From positions 1 to 40,394 of the IMG/VR virus record IMGVR_UViG_3300042908_000401: a stretch of DNA of 40,394 bases; one strand, given 5' to 3'. The position numbers and the translations under genes were made by a program. Source of the stretch: a virus. Position 1 is the stretch's first letter. Every line of letters begins with the position of its first letter. Positions 9,791 through 18,334 of the stretch are shown here, in pieces. Below the pieces are notes generated by a model. It did no database searches. It saw only the letters and a program-made list of their open reading frames with translations, and was not told where the DNA came from.

Positions 9791-10554
9791 TACGACACCA
9801 AATTGTTATAAGCGGATTGATAGATCGGAATAGAATTAGCTATCGTTGTCGCAGTCGTTCCAACTTGTTCAAGCGTTCTTGAGTCTGCGTTCATCAGCGC
9901 CGCAGTCTGACGATTATTCGCAGCAGAAATGCCGAACAGAGACGACGTTCTAGCGTTTTGAGCGCTCATATTGTCTAGCGCTGCCTGATCTTTAAAGTTT
10001 TGAATCTTAAGATCAGTGCTAAATTTGATCATGTTACGATCACGCGCAATATTGGCAGCGCTCTCAGCAAGGACATCGACCGCAGAGCCGCTATTTGACG
10101 CAATGCCCGAAGCCGCATATCCCGCGCGCGCTGCGCCCAAGGTTTTATAAGCAAGTTTGGCTTGATCTTCTGCGGCGATTTCACCTTGGAAACGCGCAAT
10201 CTCAGCATTTCGCAACGCAATCGTCGCATTATATTCTGAAGCCTTGGCAATAGCTTCGTTTTGCTGAATGATACCGGCTTTTTCCCAAGATGCGGCGCTA
10301 TTAATCGTATTTTTGGACGCTTGAGTTTGAAAAATGCCGCCCATTTGAGAAGCAAGCGATGCAGCAGTTGCTCCCATCTGAAGAATTGAACTTGTAGAAC
10401 CTACTGCGCCAGCAACACTTCCCATGGTGGCAAGAGAGGAAAACATTCCTCCGCTAAACGCGCCGCCAGCAGCCGCCGCGCCACCCGCGGCAGCGCCACC
10501 TCCAAACATTCCGCCGATTCCGGCGATAAGGGCGCTAATCGAAATCGGGTCCAT
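9790..10554 (-). CDS. Internal virion protein (T7 gp14-like position)
   Basis: This 254-aa protein begins with a Gly/Ala-rich hydrophobic region (residues 8-75, IAGIGGMFGGGAAAGG and following) and continues with a long Ala/Gln/Asn-rich helix. The C-terminal half contains the sequence GAARAGYAASGIASNSGSA, which is typical of small internal virion proteins in T7-like phages. It lies directly after tail tubular protein B and before the transglycosylase protein, the normal place for the smallest ejection protein, which inserts into the outer membrane. It overlaps TtB's stop by one base. Assignment is by composition, that motif and gene order, since no enzymatic motif is present. Confidence 0.7.
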   Translation of the reverse strand: MDPISISALIAGIGGMFGGGAAAGGAAAAGGAFSGGMFSSLATMGSVAGAVGSTSSILQMGATAASLASQMGGIFQTQASKNTINSAASWEKAGIIQQNEAIAKASEYNATIALRNAEIARFQGEIAAEDQAKLAYKTLGAARAGYAASGIASNSGSAVDVLAESAANIARDRNMIKFSTDLKIQNFKDQAALDNMSAQNARTSSLFGISAANNRQTAALMNADSRTLEQVGTTATTIANSIPIYQSAYNNLVS

Positions 10555-12611
10555 TAGCCGCCATCCTGCGTATCAAGTTGAGCAACCACCATCAAAATAT
10601 TACTTGGCAAAGGATCGGTTTGAGCAAAATAAACCTGTCCTTCCAAATCATATGTGCCGTCCCAAGCCCAACGTCTGTCACCTGTATAAAGCGCGACAGG
10701 ATTGTTCATAAGATCAGCGCTTGAACGGAATGGTTCTGGATAGCCGTCTCTGTCGCCAGCCTTGACGGTCATGCCAACAGTCTGGAACATTCTAAAAACG
10801 GCGCGATGAATGCGTTTTAGTTTGCCTTGTGCAGATCCGTCGCCGCCGCCTGCCTCAATACGCATCGTCTGCGCTTCGCTTGTGTATTTTAAGCCCACAT
10901 TTGCATGAGTAACGGATCTATCTAGCGTGATCACGCCGGAACTATTAACGACGCAATCAGGATGAACCGCGCCATCCGCTAGAACGCTAACTGTCTGTCC
11001 TTTAAGCCATGTAAGGCCGGAAACCGTTGAAGTGGCGGTTCCATCGTATGTTGCGCCGCAATCAACATAAAAAGCATCTACTTGTTGATCGCCGTTTTCC
11101 CAATATTTCTGCATAAGTTCAACAGAGCGAAATACTGAGCCATTGATGTAACGTTTGACAGAAATCCAAAGATCGTCCCGCGTAACATCTTGAGAGGGAA
11201 TAACGGCTACGCTTTCAACAACAGCCGTTAATTTTTGCGCGGCGTCGGAATAGCCGCCCAAATCATGTTGCGCCCAACCAGAAATTTCCTGGTCCTTATC
11301 ATAAGACATACTAACAAGAGTGCCGTCATTTCGCACCATCCATAGAACGGGTTGAGGGGCAAGCTGTGCCGCAAGCTGATATATGCCGCTTGCAGTCAAA
11401 TGTTCGGACAACATAGAAATGTCAGGCGCTTGGAAAGTATTGACCACGAATTGATAAGACATTTCGCGGAGCTTTCTACCCGTTCTTTGTAAGAACAAAG
11501 TAGATTTACCCATACGAATAGGCTTAACAGTATTGCTTCCGTAGCTGGTTACTTGCTTGGCGTTGATGTTTGTAGGCGTCAAAGCAACCTGAATGGTGTT
11601 AGCCGCGACAACCCATTCGTTTGATGCTGTCCCGACTAATAGTCCCCATTCGTCGGACACCATCCAGTTAATCGTGTTCATCTTGGCAGACGCTAAGTTA
11701 AACGAAAGCGCGTTACTATCTGCGACTGTTCCCGTGGCATCCGTTGGTGCAAAATTAGTGTAATCGCCAGAAACAGAAGCGTCCACGCGGTTAGGATATT
11801 GCGCGGGACCGCCTAACCATAAGCGATCTTGATGAAAGCAAATTGCCGCAGGATAGCCATTTGCTGAGTTCCAAACACCTAAACGCCAGAGATTTGAAGC
11901 TGTCGTTCCGCCAACCGTTGTTGACCAGTTTACCGTAATCGACGTTGTGCTTGCGCGAGCAGTTATGGTTCCCCAAGCCCAATTCGTTCCAACTTTTAAT
12001 CTAATGACACGCCCGACATCAGTAGTCTGAAAACCTGTGTCATTGTTTATGCCAGTAACAGCCGACGCCGTAACTGTAGCGCTACCAGTTGTAGCGCTTG
12101 AGGTTAAGGTTGTTGCAGCCGTATTTAATAGTAGATATGGACCGTCTTGAAACGTAATTGTAGCAAGCGACCAGCTTGTTGCGCCCAAACGACTTAAAGT
12201 CCTGGGGGCGTAACTTGGGTGAGCAATATATAAAACGTCGGCAGACTGAACAAACGACAGTCCATCTAAATCGGCTGTAGTATAAGGAGTTGACACTTCA
12301 TACGGCGAGCCGCCACTTAAAAGCTGACCGCCATTTGTATAAAAACGAACATATTGGTTGCCAAATTCAAGGACATAGGCTTGCGTAATCGAAAATTCGA
12401 AAGCCTGTAATCTTACTTTTGCGGAACTGGATTTAACTTGCGCAACATATTTAGTGCCTGGACGGCGCGTAAGTCCGCCCTGCGCGGTAGGAATATAATT
12501 CTTACATAACGCCAGAGAGTTTTTATATTTCTGAAGGTCCGCTCGACCGTAGGTTAGAGGGGACCATTCTCCTGCGTTAAAGTTATTTTGTGTCCATGAG
12601 GCGCGAGGCAT
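10554..12611 (-). CDS. Tail tubular protein B (nozzle)
   Basis: This 685-aa protein has the features of the T7 gp12 family. The N-terminus is WTQNNFNAGEWSPLTYGRADLQKYKNSLALCKNYIPTAQGGLTRRPGT, the classic start of these proteins (target positions 4-52, here described by its key words FNAGE, CKNY and RPGT). Inside are RLQAFEFS, the PSYAPRTLSRL segment and a LWLGGPAQYPNRVDASVSGDYTNF stretch typical of beta-propeller blades in the nozzle. It forms the distal part of the short tail and the DNA exit channel. It starts right after TtA (stop at 12612), consistent with coordinated expression of the two tail tube parts. Confidence 0.9.
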   Translation of the reverse strand: MPRASWTQNNFNAGEWSPLTYGRADLQKYKNSLALCKNYIPTAQGGLTRRPGTKYVAQVKSSSAKVRLQAFEFSITQAYVLEFGNQYVRFYTNGGQLLSGGSPYEVSTPYTTADLDGLSFVQSADVLYIAHPSYAPRTLSRLGATSWSLATITFQDGPYLLLNTAATTLTSSATTGSATVTASAVTGINNDTGFQTTDVGRVIRLKVGTNWAWGTITARASTTSITVNWSTTVGGTTASNLWRLGVWNSANGYPAAICFHQDRLWLGGPAQYPNRVDASVSGDYTNFAPTDATGTVADSNALSFNLASAKMNTINWMVSDEWGLLVGTASNEWVVAANTIQVALTPTNINAKQVTSYGSNTVKPIRMGKSTLFLQRTGRKLREMSYQFVVNTFQAPDISMLSEHLTASGIYQLAAQLAPQPVLWMVRNDGTLVSMSYDKDQEISGWAQHDLGGYSDAAQKLTAVVESVAVIPSQDVTRDDLWISVKRYINGSVFRSVELMQKYWENGDQQVDAFYVDCGATYDGTATSTVSGLTWLKGQTVSVLADGAVHPDCVVNSSGVITLDRSVTHANVGLKYTSEAQTMRIEAGGGDGSAQGKLKRIHRAVFRMFQTVGMTVKAGDRDGYPEPFRSSADLMNNPVALYTGDRRWAWDGTYDLEGQVYFAQTDPLPSNILMVVAQLDTQDGG

Positions 12612-13175
12612 TTACAACCTCGCAAGCCACCAATCATCATCAGGCGCAACCTCTGGTCCCGCCTCGAAGGCGTTAACCCGTTTCGCCTGCGTGATTGCGT
12701 CGTTATATTCATCCTCTAATTGTTTTTTCTTTGTATTCGACTGTGTTAAGCGCTCGACAATATCTATAGCCAGCGCAGCAGCAACCACGTTATAAAAAGA
12801 AGGGTCAAACTGGGTAACATCTTCAACGTCCTGTATATATCGCAAGTTTAAAACGTCACTATCGTTCGTCAGAATCTTGCGACCTTCAATCACCCAATCT
12901 AAATTGGCTGTATTTGGTCGCAAAACCCGAACACAGTTTGTTGGAAGGGTAAATTGATAATCATAGTCAAACGCGGGGGCGGTCGAATCTGGCGCTAAAA
13001 CGGCGCGCGTGATAGCAAAGTTCCAGCGATATTTCCGTAACTCATCACGTCTGTTGCTATCATAAGCAATAGAACACGCTCGCGCTTCGGGGCTGTTATC
13101 GTCAATCCGAAGGATTGGCGCAGCGCCGACACGCTGAAGCGCGCTATTACATATATCGACCTGTGTTTGCGGCAT
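12612..13175 (-). CDS. Tail tubular protein A (gatekeeper/adaptor)
   Basis: This 187-aa protein is in the T7 gp11 family. The N-terminus has QVDICNSALQRVGAAPI and SPEARACSIAYDSNRRDELR, followed by YRWNFAITRAVLAP, which are the conserved features of this family. These proteins form the dodecameric adaptor ring between portal and nozzle. The length is close to T7 gp11 (196 aa). It follows the 105-aa protein with a one-base overlap (TAATG) and is directly followed by TtB. Assignment is by family motifs and position, and is secure. Confidence 0.9.
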   Translation of the reverse strand: MPQTQVDICNSALQRVGAAPILRIDDNSPEARACSIAYDSNRRDELRKYRWNFAITRAVLAPDSTAPAFDYDYQFTLPTNCVRVLRPNTANLDWVIEGRKILTNDSDVLNLRYIQDVEDVTQFDPSFYNVVAAALAIDIVERLTQSNTKKKQLEDEYNDAITQAKRVNAFEAGPEVAPDDDWWLARL

Positions 13176-13492
13176 TAACCAAGACCCACCAGATAAGCAT
13201 AAATCGCGCTAGGCGTTCCGCCTGTGCAGGCGCAACGAACATTACCGGCAGGCAAACTAATACCTGATTGGTTTGCGGGTAGTGTTGTAAATTTAACAAC
13301 AGAGCCGGTAAAAACTTGAACGTCTGTCCAAGATCCGTTTGGCGTCTGTATTTGTAAGCTGACAGTTGAAGAACCTACCGTTCCTTCAACCATAAAGTGA
13401 TACTCGCCGCCCTTAATTCCAACAGCGCTGCCCGTAGCATTAGCGTTAGAAAGAAGAGTGTAAAGAGTGTCATCTGCGCGCCTGATTGGCAT
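13175..13492 (-). CDS. Small head/structural protein, uncharacterised
   Basis: This 105-aa protein is Gly/Ser/Thr-rich with beta-strand character. It contains GGEYHFMVEGTVGSSTVSLQIQ and GTPSAIYAYLVGLG, a pattern often found in small accessory virion proteins of podoviruses located between capsid and tail genes. It lies in an unbroken run of structural genes and overlaps the TtA start by one base. I do not recognise a named family. A role as a head decoration or minor capsid protein is inferred from composition and location only. Confidence 0.65.
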   Translation of the reverse strand: MPIRRADDTLYTLLSNANATGSAVGIKGGEYHFMVEGTVGSSTVSLQIQTPNGSWTDVQVFTGSVVKFTTLPANQSGISLPAGNVRCACTGGTPSAIYAYLVGLG

Positions 13493-13504
13493 TATGACCC
13501 CCTC

Positions 13505-13693
13505 TTACCAAGCCTTATTGGATCGAATTACGAAGTTCTCTAGCTTTTCAATCGCAAGCAAAAGTTCTTCAACGCTTGGGATTTTGGTCACGTCAGCAAT
13601 TACGATTTCAACGTCTTTGCTTGTCGTGGAGGAACCACTAGCAGCGGCGTATTCGTTGTCGCCGTTGTTGATTCCGAAATAATAAGCCGCCAT
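13505..13693 (-). CDS. Small structural-region protein, uncharacterised
   Basis: This 62-aa protein starts MAAYYFGINNGDNEYAAAS and ends with a helical segment containing VEELLLAIEKLENFVIR. The ATG has a strong AAAGGAG ribosome binding site 8 bases upstream, which supports a real gene. It resembles small proteins commonly found next to capsid genes in podoviruses. No function can be assigned. The upstream hairpin at 13720-13741 can compete for pairing with the CAGCCCC that immediately precedes its start codon. Confidence 0.65.
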   Translation of the reverse strand: MAAYYFGINNGDNEYAAASGSSTTSKDVEIVIADVTKIPSVEELLLAIEKLENFVIRSNKAW

Positions 13694-13719
13694 GGGGCTG
13701 TCTCCTTTAAGTGGGAGTA

Positions 13720-13741
13720 GGGGCTGAAGTTAATCAGCCCC
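13720..13741 (-). terminator. GC-rich hairpin between decoration and 62-aa genes
   Basis: Perfect 8-bp stem GGGGCTGA / TCAGCCCC with a six-base loop, just after the stop of the 149-aa gene. It has no U-tract on the minus strand, so it may be an attenuator, mRNA-stabilising hairpin or processing site rather than a full terminator. This fits the need for high levels of capsid and decoration mRNA compared with downstream genes. The arm GGGGCTG is also complementary to CAGCCCC directly before the next start codon. Confidence 0.55.
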
Positions 13742-13749
13742 TAAACGGA

Positions 13750-14199
13750 TCAATTTGGACCGCTGAAATACAGATCAACAATCAAGGTGCCGCTCGAAGG
13801 AGCCGTAGCAGCAGCCAAGGTTAAGATGATCGTTTCAGTTGCAGAAAGTTCAGATGCAGCGCCAACCACAGCCGCTTTACCGAAGATTGTCGGTGTGTCG
13901 GTTGAGGTGAAAGCAGCAGCAGCCTTATACTTTGCCGTGGTGCCAGTGATACCAATCGCTAACGTTGTCGAACCAGATGACGTGTCAGCAGTCAAAACAC
14001 CGTAAGCAAACGTGAAGCCCGCTGGAATGTTAGCGAGAACAATCGTGTCGCTTGTGGTCTGACCGGCATACGTTACCGTAGCGCGAAAACGTTTTAGACG
14101 ACCTGAGTAAACCGTTGCAGCAGGCTTGTAGCCAGCCGCAGCAGCCGTTGTTAAGCCAGTCGTAGTGCCAGCTAGTTCGTTAGAAAGATACTGAGCCAT
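13750..14199 (-). CDS. Capsid decoration / head-fibre-like protein
   Basis: This 149-aa, Ala/Thr/Ser-rich, beta-rich protein lies directly after the major capsid gene. The pattern of the N-terminus, MAQYLSNELAGTT, then GRLKRFRATVTYAGQTTSDTIVLANIPAGFTFAYG, together with SLS-type strands and an LIVDLYFSG C-terminus, is like capsid-decoration or head-stabilising proteins encoded beside capsid genes. No catalytic motif is present. The gene is 14 bases from the capsid stop, so it is cotranscribed. The function is inferred from position, size and composition. Confidence 0.7.
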   Translation of the reverse strand: MAQYLSNELAGTTTGLTTAAAAGYKPAATVYSGRLKRFRATVTYAGQTTSDTIVLANIPAGFTFAYGVLTADTSSGSTTLAIGITGTTAKYKAAAAFTSTDTPTIFGKAAVVGAASELSATETIILTLAAATAPSSGTLIVDLYFSGPN

Positions 14200-14213
14200 G
14201 GTTTCGCTATCCC

Positions 14214-15170
14214 TTATTTGCAGTTAATCAGGCCGCAGCGTTTTTCTTCGAGGCGCGCGCCACCGAACGTGCCGGTAACGTAAACCTGCCAAGAATTACG
14301 CTTGTCAGCGCGGCGATCAACGCTCGCCTGGATGTCGTTCCAAAGACCAAGAGCCATGCCGCTCTTCGCCCAAAACGGAACCATCCAACGCGATCCCGCA
14401 ACATACGAACCATCAGCGTCCGAAGACGTAATTGCCGTATTAATTGACGAGTTCCAGTTGGCAGCGCCAGGGATGCGTTCGCTGTGGATGAAGTTGAAGC
14501 CCATGAAGCTGGAAATTTTACCATCAACCAACACAGGACGTGTGTTGTAATCGAGGTTGATAGCTTGTGCTTCATTTAGCAAATCGTCATGCTGCTTCGC
14601 GGAAATGACCATATAAAGTTCGTCATTGTCCACATCGACTTCAGCCTGCAACAGGATTTTCTTAGCGGCGCGGAGTTTAGCGACGTTAAGGCCCGTAGCT
14701 GATGAAGCGCCAGTCGTGGCGGCAACAGACTGTGAGTTGCTGTTATAAGCATACAACGAAGAAGTGGAAACGGTGCCGTTTTCACCCGTGTTGTTTGCGT
14801 TGAAGAAACCCGAAAGGATTTCGTCGTCGATAGCGCGACCCATGGCCATAACACCCGCCTGAGTGTAAGGACCCGATGGATCAATCAGCATGCGCAGACG
14901 ATCCTGATTGTCGATCAAATCAGCCCAATCGTAATCGTTAGGATAGATCCAACGCTTATCTTGGGGGGTTGAAATGAGTGGAGTGTCGCTGTGACGGCTC
15001 TGGTTACGAACAGGTGTAACAGAACCGAATTGCTCCGCCATCGAAGCCGCTTTGCCCTGGAACGAGTAGTTCTGAACAGCGTTACGAAGACGCGAACCCT
15101 GCTGCTGAAGCAGCATCATTATGTTTGTAGAATACTGCTGAACAAAAGCAGTATTGACTTGAACTGACAT
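14214..15170 (-). CDS. Major capsid protein
   Basis: This 318-aa protein matches the phage capsid family seen in many podoviruses of Gram-negative hosts. Recognisable parts are MSVQVNTAFVQQYSTNIMMLLQQ at the N-terminus, then SRLRNAVQ, SDTPLIST, DKRWIYPNDYDWADLIDNQDRLRMLIDP, GRAIDDEILSGFFN, a long mid-helix and the C-terminal MVPFWAKSGMALGLWNDIQASVDRRADKRNSWQ. It assembles the HK97-fold icosahedral shell around scaffold and portal. The gene follows the scaffold and a small 70-aa gene, and it has a strong AGGAG ribosome binding site inside a long inverted repeat (15177-15244), which may regulate its translation. Confidence 0.93.
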   Translation of the reverse strand: MSVQVNTAFVQQYSTNIMMLLQQQGSRLRNAVQNYSFQGKAASMAEQFGSVTPVRNQSRHSDTPLISTPQDKRWIYPNDYDWADLIDNQDRLRMLIDPSGPYTQAGVMAMGRAIDDEILSGFFNANNTGENGTVSTSSLYAYNSNSQSVAATTGASSATGLNVAKLRAAKKILLQAEVDVDNDELYMVISAKQHDDLLNEAQAINLDYNTRPVLVDGKISSFMGFNFIHSERIPGAANWNSSINTAITSSDADGSYVAGSRWMVPFWAKSGMALGLWNDIQASVDRRADKRNSWQVYVTGTFGGARLEEKRCGLINCK

Positions 15171-15176
15171 GACTCT

Positions 15177-15244
15177 CTCCTATGAGACAGTTTCGAAGAA
15201 CGCCGCAGTAAGCCGCGACACGCCTCGGCTTGTCCTCATAGGAG
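15177..15244 (-). promoter_or_regulatory. Long inverted repeat covering the capsid gene ribosome binding site
   Basis: CTCCTATGAG (15177-15186) and CTCATAGGAG (15235-15244) form a perfect 10-bp stem. A nested 6-bp stem AAGCCG/CGGCTT lies between 15210 and 15231. On the minus-strand mRNA the stem contains AGGAG, the ribosome binding site, starting just seven bases before the capsid ATG. The fold would hide the site and so could control capsid translation. It may also act as an mRNA-stability element. Inference from sequence only. Confidence 0.6.
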
Positions 15245-15272
15245 GGGCCTTGTTACCACCTTTCACGGGGCT

Positions 15273-15485
15273 TTAGCTTAGAATGTCCAACCCTTTCGAA
15301 GTTGGTCTTCCTCGCTTTGGCTTGTCCGTTACTTCCTCTTGAACAGGTTCAAAAGGCGGAGGTGATATGAAAGCATACAACACTGTTGCGACTTTCACAA
15401 CGCCTTCCGCAGAATGATCTCCTGTCGCCTTGTTACATTGTGAGGCGAGTTCGAGACATCGAACTTTTGCTTCGACTTCATTCAT
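15273..15485 (-). CDS. Small protein between scaffold and capsid, uncharacterised
   Basis: This 70-aa protein starts MNEVEAKVRCLELASQ, has a hydrophobic helix around VKVATVLYAFI and a basic C-terminus with PKRGRPTSKG. The RGRP sequence resembles an AT-hook DNA-binding core, which would be unusual in this place. It starts 6 bases after the scaffold stop and ends about 28 bases before the capsid leader hairpin. It could be a minor head protein. No family is recognised. Confidence 0.6.
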   Translation of the reverse strand: MNEVEAKVRCLELASQCNKATGDHSAEGVVKVATVLYAFISPPPFEPVQEEVTDKPKRGRPTSKGLDILS

Positions 15486-15491
15486 AGGTTG

Positions 15492-16373
15492 TTACTCTGG
15501 ATAAGCGAACTGATGAAGGCGCTGCATCTTGTTACGGGCATCCGTATTCCCGCCAAGGTAGGCTTTCATAAAATCGCTATCGCCCATCAATGATTGAATT
15601 TCAGATTTGGCTTGCGCAGGGGTCATTGCATTGCCAAAGCCTGATGGAGCGTCACCCGTAACAAATCCATCCTCTTCATATCCAGCGCCTATTCTGGAAA
15701 GCATATTCATTGTTGCTTTATGTCCAATGGCGCCAGCAATTTTATCAATCGTCTCGCTGTCCATTCCCAAAGCGCGCGCGGCTACTTGCGCCGCGGCAAC
15801 GTTCTGAGTGTATGCAGCGCCCCATTCCTGCTGTAACATCGCTTGATCTTGCGCAAATACTTGAGCCTGCTGCGCAGCTTCAGCTTGTCGCCCTTGCGAC
15901 ATTGATTCGTTTAGCCACTGGCCAAATTTCTGCCCTTGCTCTTTAGACAAGCCAAGTTCATGGAATTTGGAGGATAGGGCGCTATCAAATGTCTGATCGC
16001 CTGTTTCAGATTTAAACCCATATCCATTCGGATCGCTTGGTCTGCCAAGACGATCATAAAGCGCGTTCCAACTTGCCGTGTCTTCAGCCGACTTCGGCAA
16101 CACAACAGCATTATTGGCTTTATCTGCGCCCAATAGTTTTTCAAGATTGCGGTAGCTATCCAGCGCCTTAATCGGGCTATCCCACCCTTTATTCTGCGCA
16201 AAGCCAACGCTTAATTCATCTGCGCCTTGCAACCACTCATAACCGGAAGAAACTTGGCCAGGGGTTCCGTTGTTTTGTTCAGTAAATGCGCCGTTTCCAG
16301 TCACGGGGCTAACGGATGGAGAGGCGTCAGTTATAACGCCTTGTCCGCCGATTGCGGGGGCTGCTTCACTCAT
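15492..16373 (-). CDS. Scaffolding protein
   Basis: This 293-aa acidic, Gln/Ala-rich protein has the features of a podovirus capsid scaffold. It has a low-complexity N-terminus, a segment YEWLQGADELSVGFAQNKGWDSPIKALDSYRNLEKLLGAD (key words GWDSP and SYRNLEKL), which is characteristic of this family, then LYDRLGRPSDPNGY, and a helical C-terminal region with a short basic tail. Scaffolds guide capsid assembly and leave before or during DNA packaging. It lies between portal/Bbp19 and capsid genes, and its start overlaps the Bbp19-like stop by four bases (ATGA). Confidence 0.88.
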   Translation of the reverse strand: MSEAAPAIGGQGVITDASPSVSPVTGNGAFTEQNNGTPGQVSSGYEWLQGADELSVGFAQNKGWDSPIKALDSYRNLEKLLGADKANNAVVLPKSAEDTASWNALYDRLGRPSDPNGYGFKSETGDQTFDSALSSKFHELGLSKEQGQKFGQWLNESMSQGRQAEAAQQAQVFAQDQAMLQQEWGAAYTQNVAAAQVAARALGMDSETIDKIAGAIGHKATMNMLSRIGAGYEEDGFVTGDAPSGFGNAMTPAQAKSEIQSLMGDSDFMKAYLGGNTDARNKMQRLHQFAYPE

Positions 16374-16630
16374 TTAACATTTCCTTTTGGTTGCGAGGCG
16401 TATATCCGCCACAGGTCATCATCTGACAATCGCAGATGCTCAATCAGTCTCAACCAAACCTCGCGCCGCCCTTCCAACACAGCATGAACGCGCGGATCAG
16501 GATGAAACGTTGATTCATAAGCGCGACAAAACTTAGCTAAATCGCGCATGACATCTTCGCCCGCAGGCGTATTAAACGTGCGGACATACGCCGTCCGACG
16601 TTCAGATAAATACTGTTTTGCGTCAGTCAT
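16370..16630 (-). CDS. Bbp19-like protein
   Basis: This 86-aa protein contains YVRTFNTPAGEDVMRDLAKFCRAYESTF, HPDPRVHAVLEGRREVWLRLIEHL and a C-terminal helix, which match the Bbp19 family named after Bordetella phage BPP-1. Members of this family sit between portal and scaffold genes in many temperate podoviruses, but no biochemical role is established. The start overlaps the portal stop by one base and the end overlaps the scaffold start by four bases, consistent with coupled translation. The family call is from recognisable motifs. Confidence 0.8.
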   Translation of the reverse strand: MTDAKQYLSERRTAYVRTFNTPAGEDVMRDLAKFCRAYESTFHPDPRVHAVLEGRREVWLRLIEHLRLSDDDLWRIYASQPKGNVK

Positions 16631-18333
16631 TAAGTCGGTTGTCCAGCGTTAGGGCTTGTGCCTTCTGGATTAGTCGCCTTCATCATTTGCGCCATTCCCG
16701 GCATGCTTTGCAGGAGTTGTTGTTGCTCCTGCGCCGCTTTACGACCTTGACGCATTTGTTCAACTTCTTTCGGATCGCGGATATAACGGAACGGCGCACC
16801 ATTCACTTGCATCAACTCAGGAACAATCGCATCCGTATTGAACCAATCCATAACGGTTGGATCTTGCGTCTGTGTCGCAATCTCAGCCGCCCATTGAATT
16901 GTCCGCATCGTGCCAGCCGCTTCATCAGCTCGCATGGCGCGATTTAATGGCGCATCATATTCAACCTGATACTCCGCTCCCGCTTCAACCAACGCTTGCG
17001 GGGGAGGGGGTATAAGTTCTTGCCAAGCCAGCAAATCAAATTCACGCTCAATCTGCGGACCAATACTTTCGGCCTGGAAGCGCCCCATCGTCGGGGAAAG
17101 CAACGCGCCTTTCTCTCTTGCGCGCTCCAACACTTCAGTCGCCGTCATCTGCGGCGTCTCAACTAATATCTGGAACAGAGTGACAAGGAAGGCGTCGTTA
17201 ATCGCCATGCGTTCGTCGTCCATCATGTCCTTGCCAACGGCGACATTGCCTGTTGGAAGAACATGAACCAACGCGCGGCCATCGGCATTCACCCCGCCAT
17301 AATTCACAGCCCCAGGTTTTAGACTAAAGCCATCAATCACGCCGTCATCATGCGCCAGCAACACAGGGTCAACCGCCCTATGTCCCTGCTTGATCATCGT
17401 CTTCTTTTCTTCATTCAAGACATTGATCGCAGGAAGAACGTTCATCGCCGGAGAACGCCCAAACAATTCGCCAGGAGCCGTAATGTAACGCGCAGTCGAA
17501 TAGGGCATGCACCTATAACCGCCCTCGCTCAACAGATTGCAGCTATCGCGCAACACATAGAAACTCGCGTATCTGTAATCTTTGCTATTTACGGGTGGCG
17601 TAAGTTTCGTCTTATCGCGTGGCATAACAGCGTGAATAATCTGAACTTCCGTTTCCGGCTTGTCTTTCAACTGATTTAGGTATGTCTCAGGAAAGTTCTC
17701 AAGACCAAAGCGCTGCGCAATCTGGCGCAACGTCATCTTAAAACGCCGAAACACCTTATCGACTTGCCCTTGGAAGTTTGTCGCAAAAAACAATTCGCCA
17801 AGATGCACATTCCTATACCGCAATCCTCTTACTTTAGGATTCGTCGGGTCTTTAAAATCATCTGTGAAGAGACATGATGTCCCGAATGCGCCAAGGCTTA
17901 CATAGCCGTCATGCTGATTAGCCTGATAGCCGGAATGCGGGCTATAGCGATAATAAAACAACGCATCATTTACGCTATCAAACCACTCTTGCACATCGCG
18001 TCGTTGCATTAATTGCATGTCAGGATGACGCAAACGATGCCACTTATTGTTGGCAGGCGTTAACATGCTCTCCATCGCCGCAGCGAATTTCCACAACGCC
18101 GCATTCGCTGTTGTGTCATACTGATATTGATTACGCTTCACGCCAGGGGTCATGTTCCCCTGTCTATAAAAACTGGTTGAATAGTAGGGCAAAACTTTCT
18201 GCGCCACTTCTTCCCAATGCTGTTCCCAAATGCCCCGCTTATATTCAAGCGGGACAAACTCTTGAAGTATCTTATTCGCTATTTCTTGGTTGCGCTGACC
18301 CTTCGGGACGCGAACCTGAGAGTCGTCAACCAT
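16630..18333 (-). CDS. Portal (head-to-tail connector) protein
   Basis: This 567-aa protein is in the T7-type head-to-tail connector family. Motifs seen are LEYKRGIWEQHWEEVAQKVLPY near the start, ESMLTPANNKWHRLR, EVQEWFDSV-type and YRYSPHSGYQANQHDGYVSLGAFGTSCLF, GRSPAMNVLPAINVLNEEKKTMI and the basic VDPVLLAHDDGV segment. It builds the dodecameric portal through which DNA is packaged and ejected. The C-terminus is Gln/Met-rich. It lies after a pair of small related proteins and before the Bbp19-like gene. Confidence 0.93.
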   Translation of the reverse strand: MVDDSQVRVPKGQRNQEIANKILQEFVPLEYKRGIWEQHWEEVAQKVLPYYSTSFYRQGNMTPGVKRNQYQYDTTANAALWKFAAAMESMLTPANNKWHRLRHPDMQLMQRRDVQEWFDSVNDALFYYRYSPHSGYQANQHDGYVSLGAFGTSCLFTDDFKDPTNPKVRGLRYRNVHLGELFFATNFQGQVDKVFRRFKMTLRQIAQRFGLENFPETYLNQLKDKPETEVQIIHAVMPRDKTKLTPPVNSKDYRYASFYVLRDSCNLLSEGGYRCMPYSTARYITAPGELFGRSPAMNVLPAINVLNEEKKTMIKQGHRAVDPVLLAHDDGVIDGFSLKPGAVNYGGVNADGRALVHVLPTGNVAVGKDMMDDERMAINDAFLVTLFQILVETPQMTATEVLERAREKGALLSPTMGRFQAESIGPQIEREFDLLAWQELIPPPPQALVEAGAEYQVEYDAPLNRAMRADEAAGTMRTIQWAAEIATQTQDPTVMDWFNTDAIVPELMQVNGAPFRYIRDPKEVEQMRQGRKAAQEQQQLLQSMPGMAQMMKATNPEGTSPNAGQPT

Positions 18334-18334
18334 A

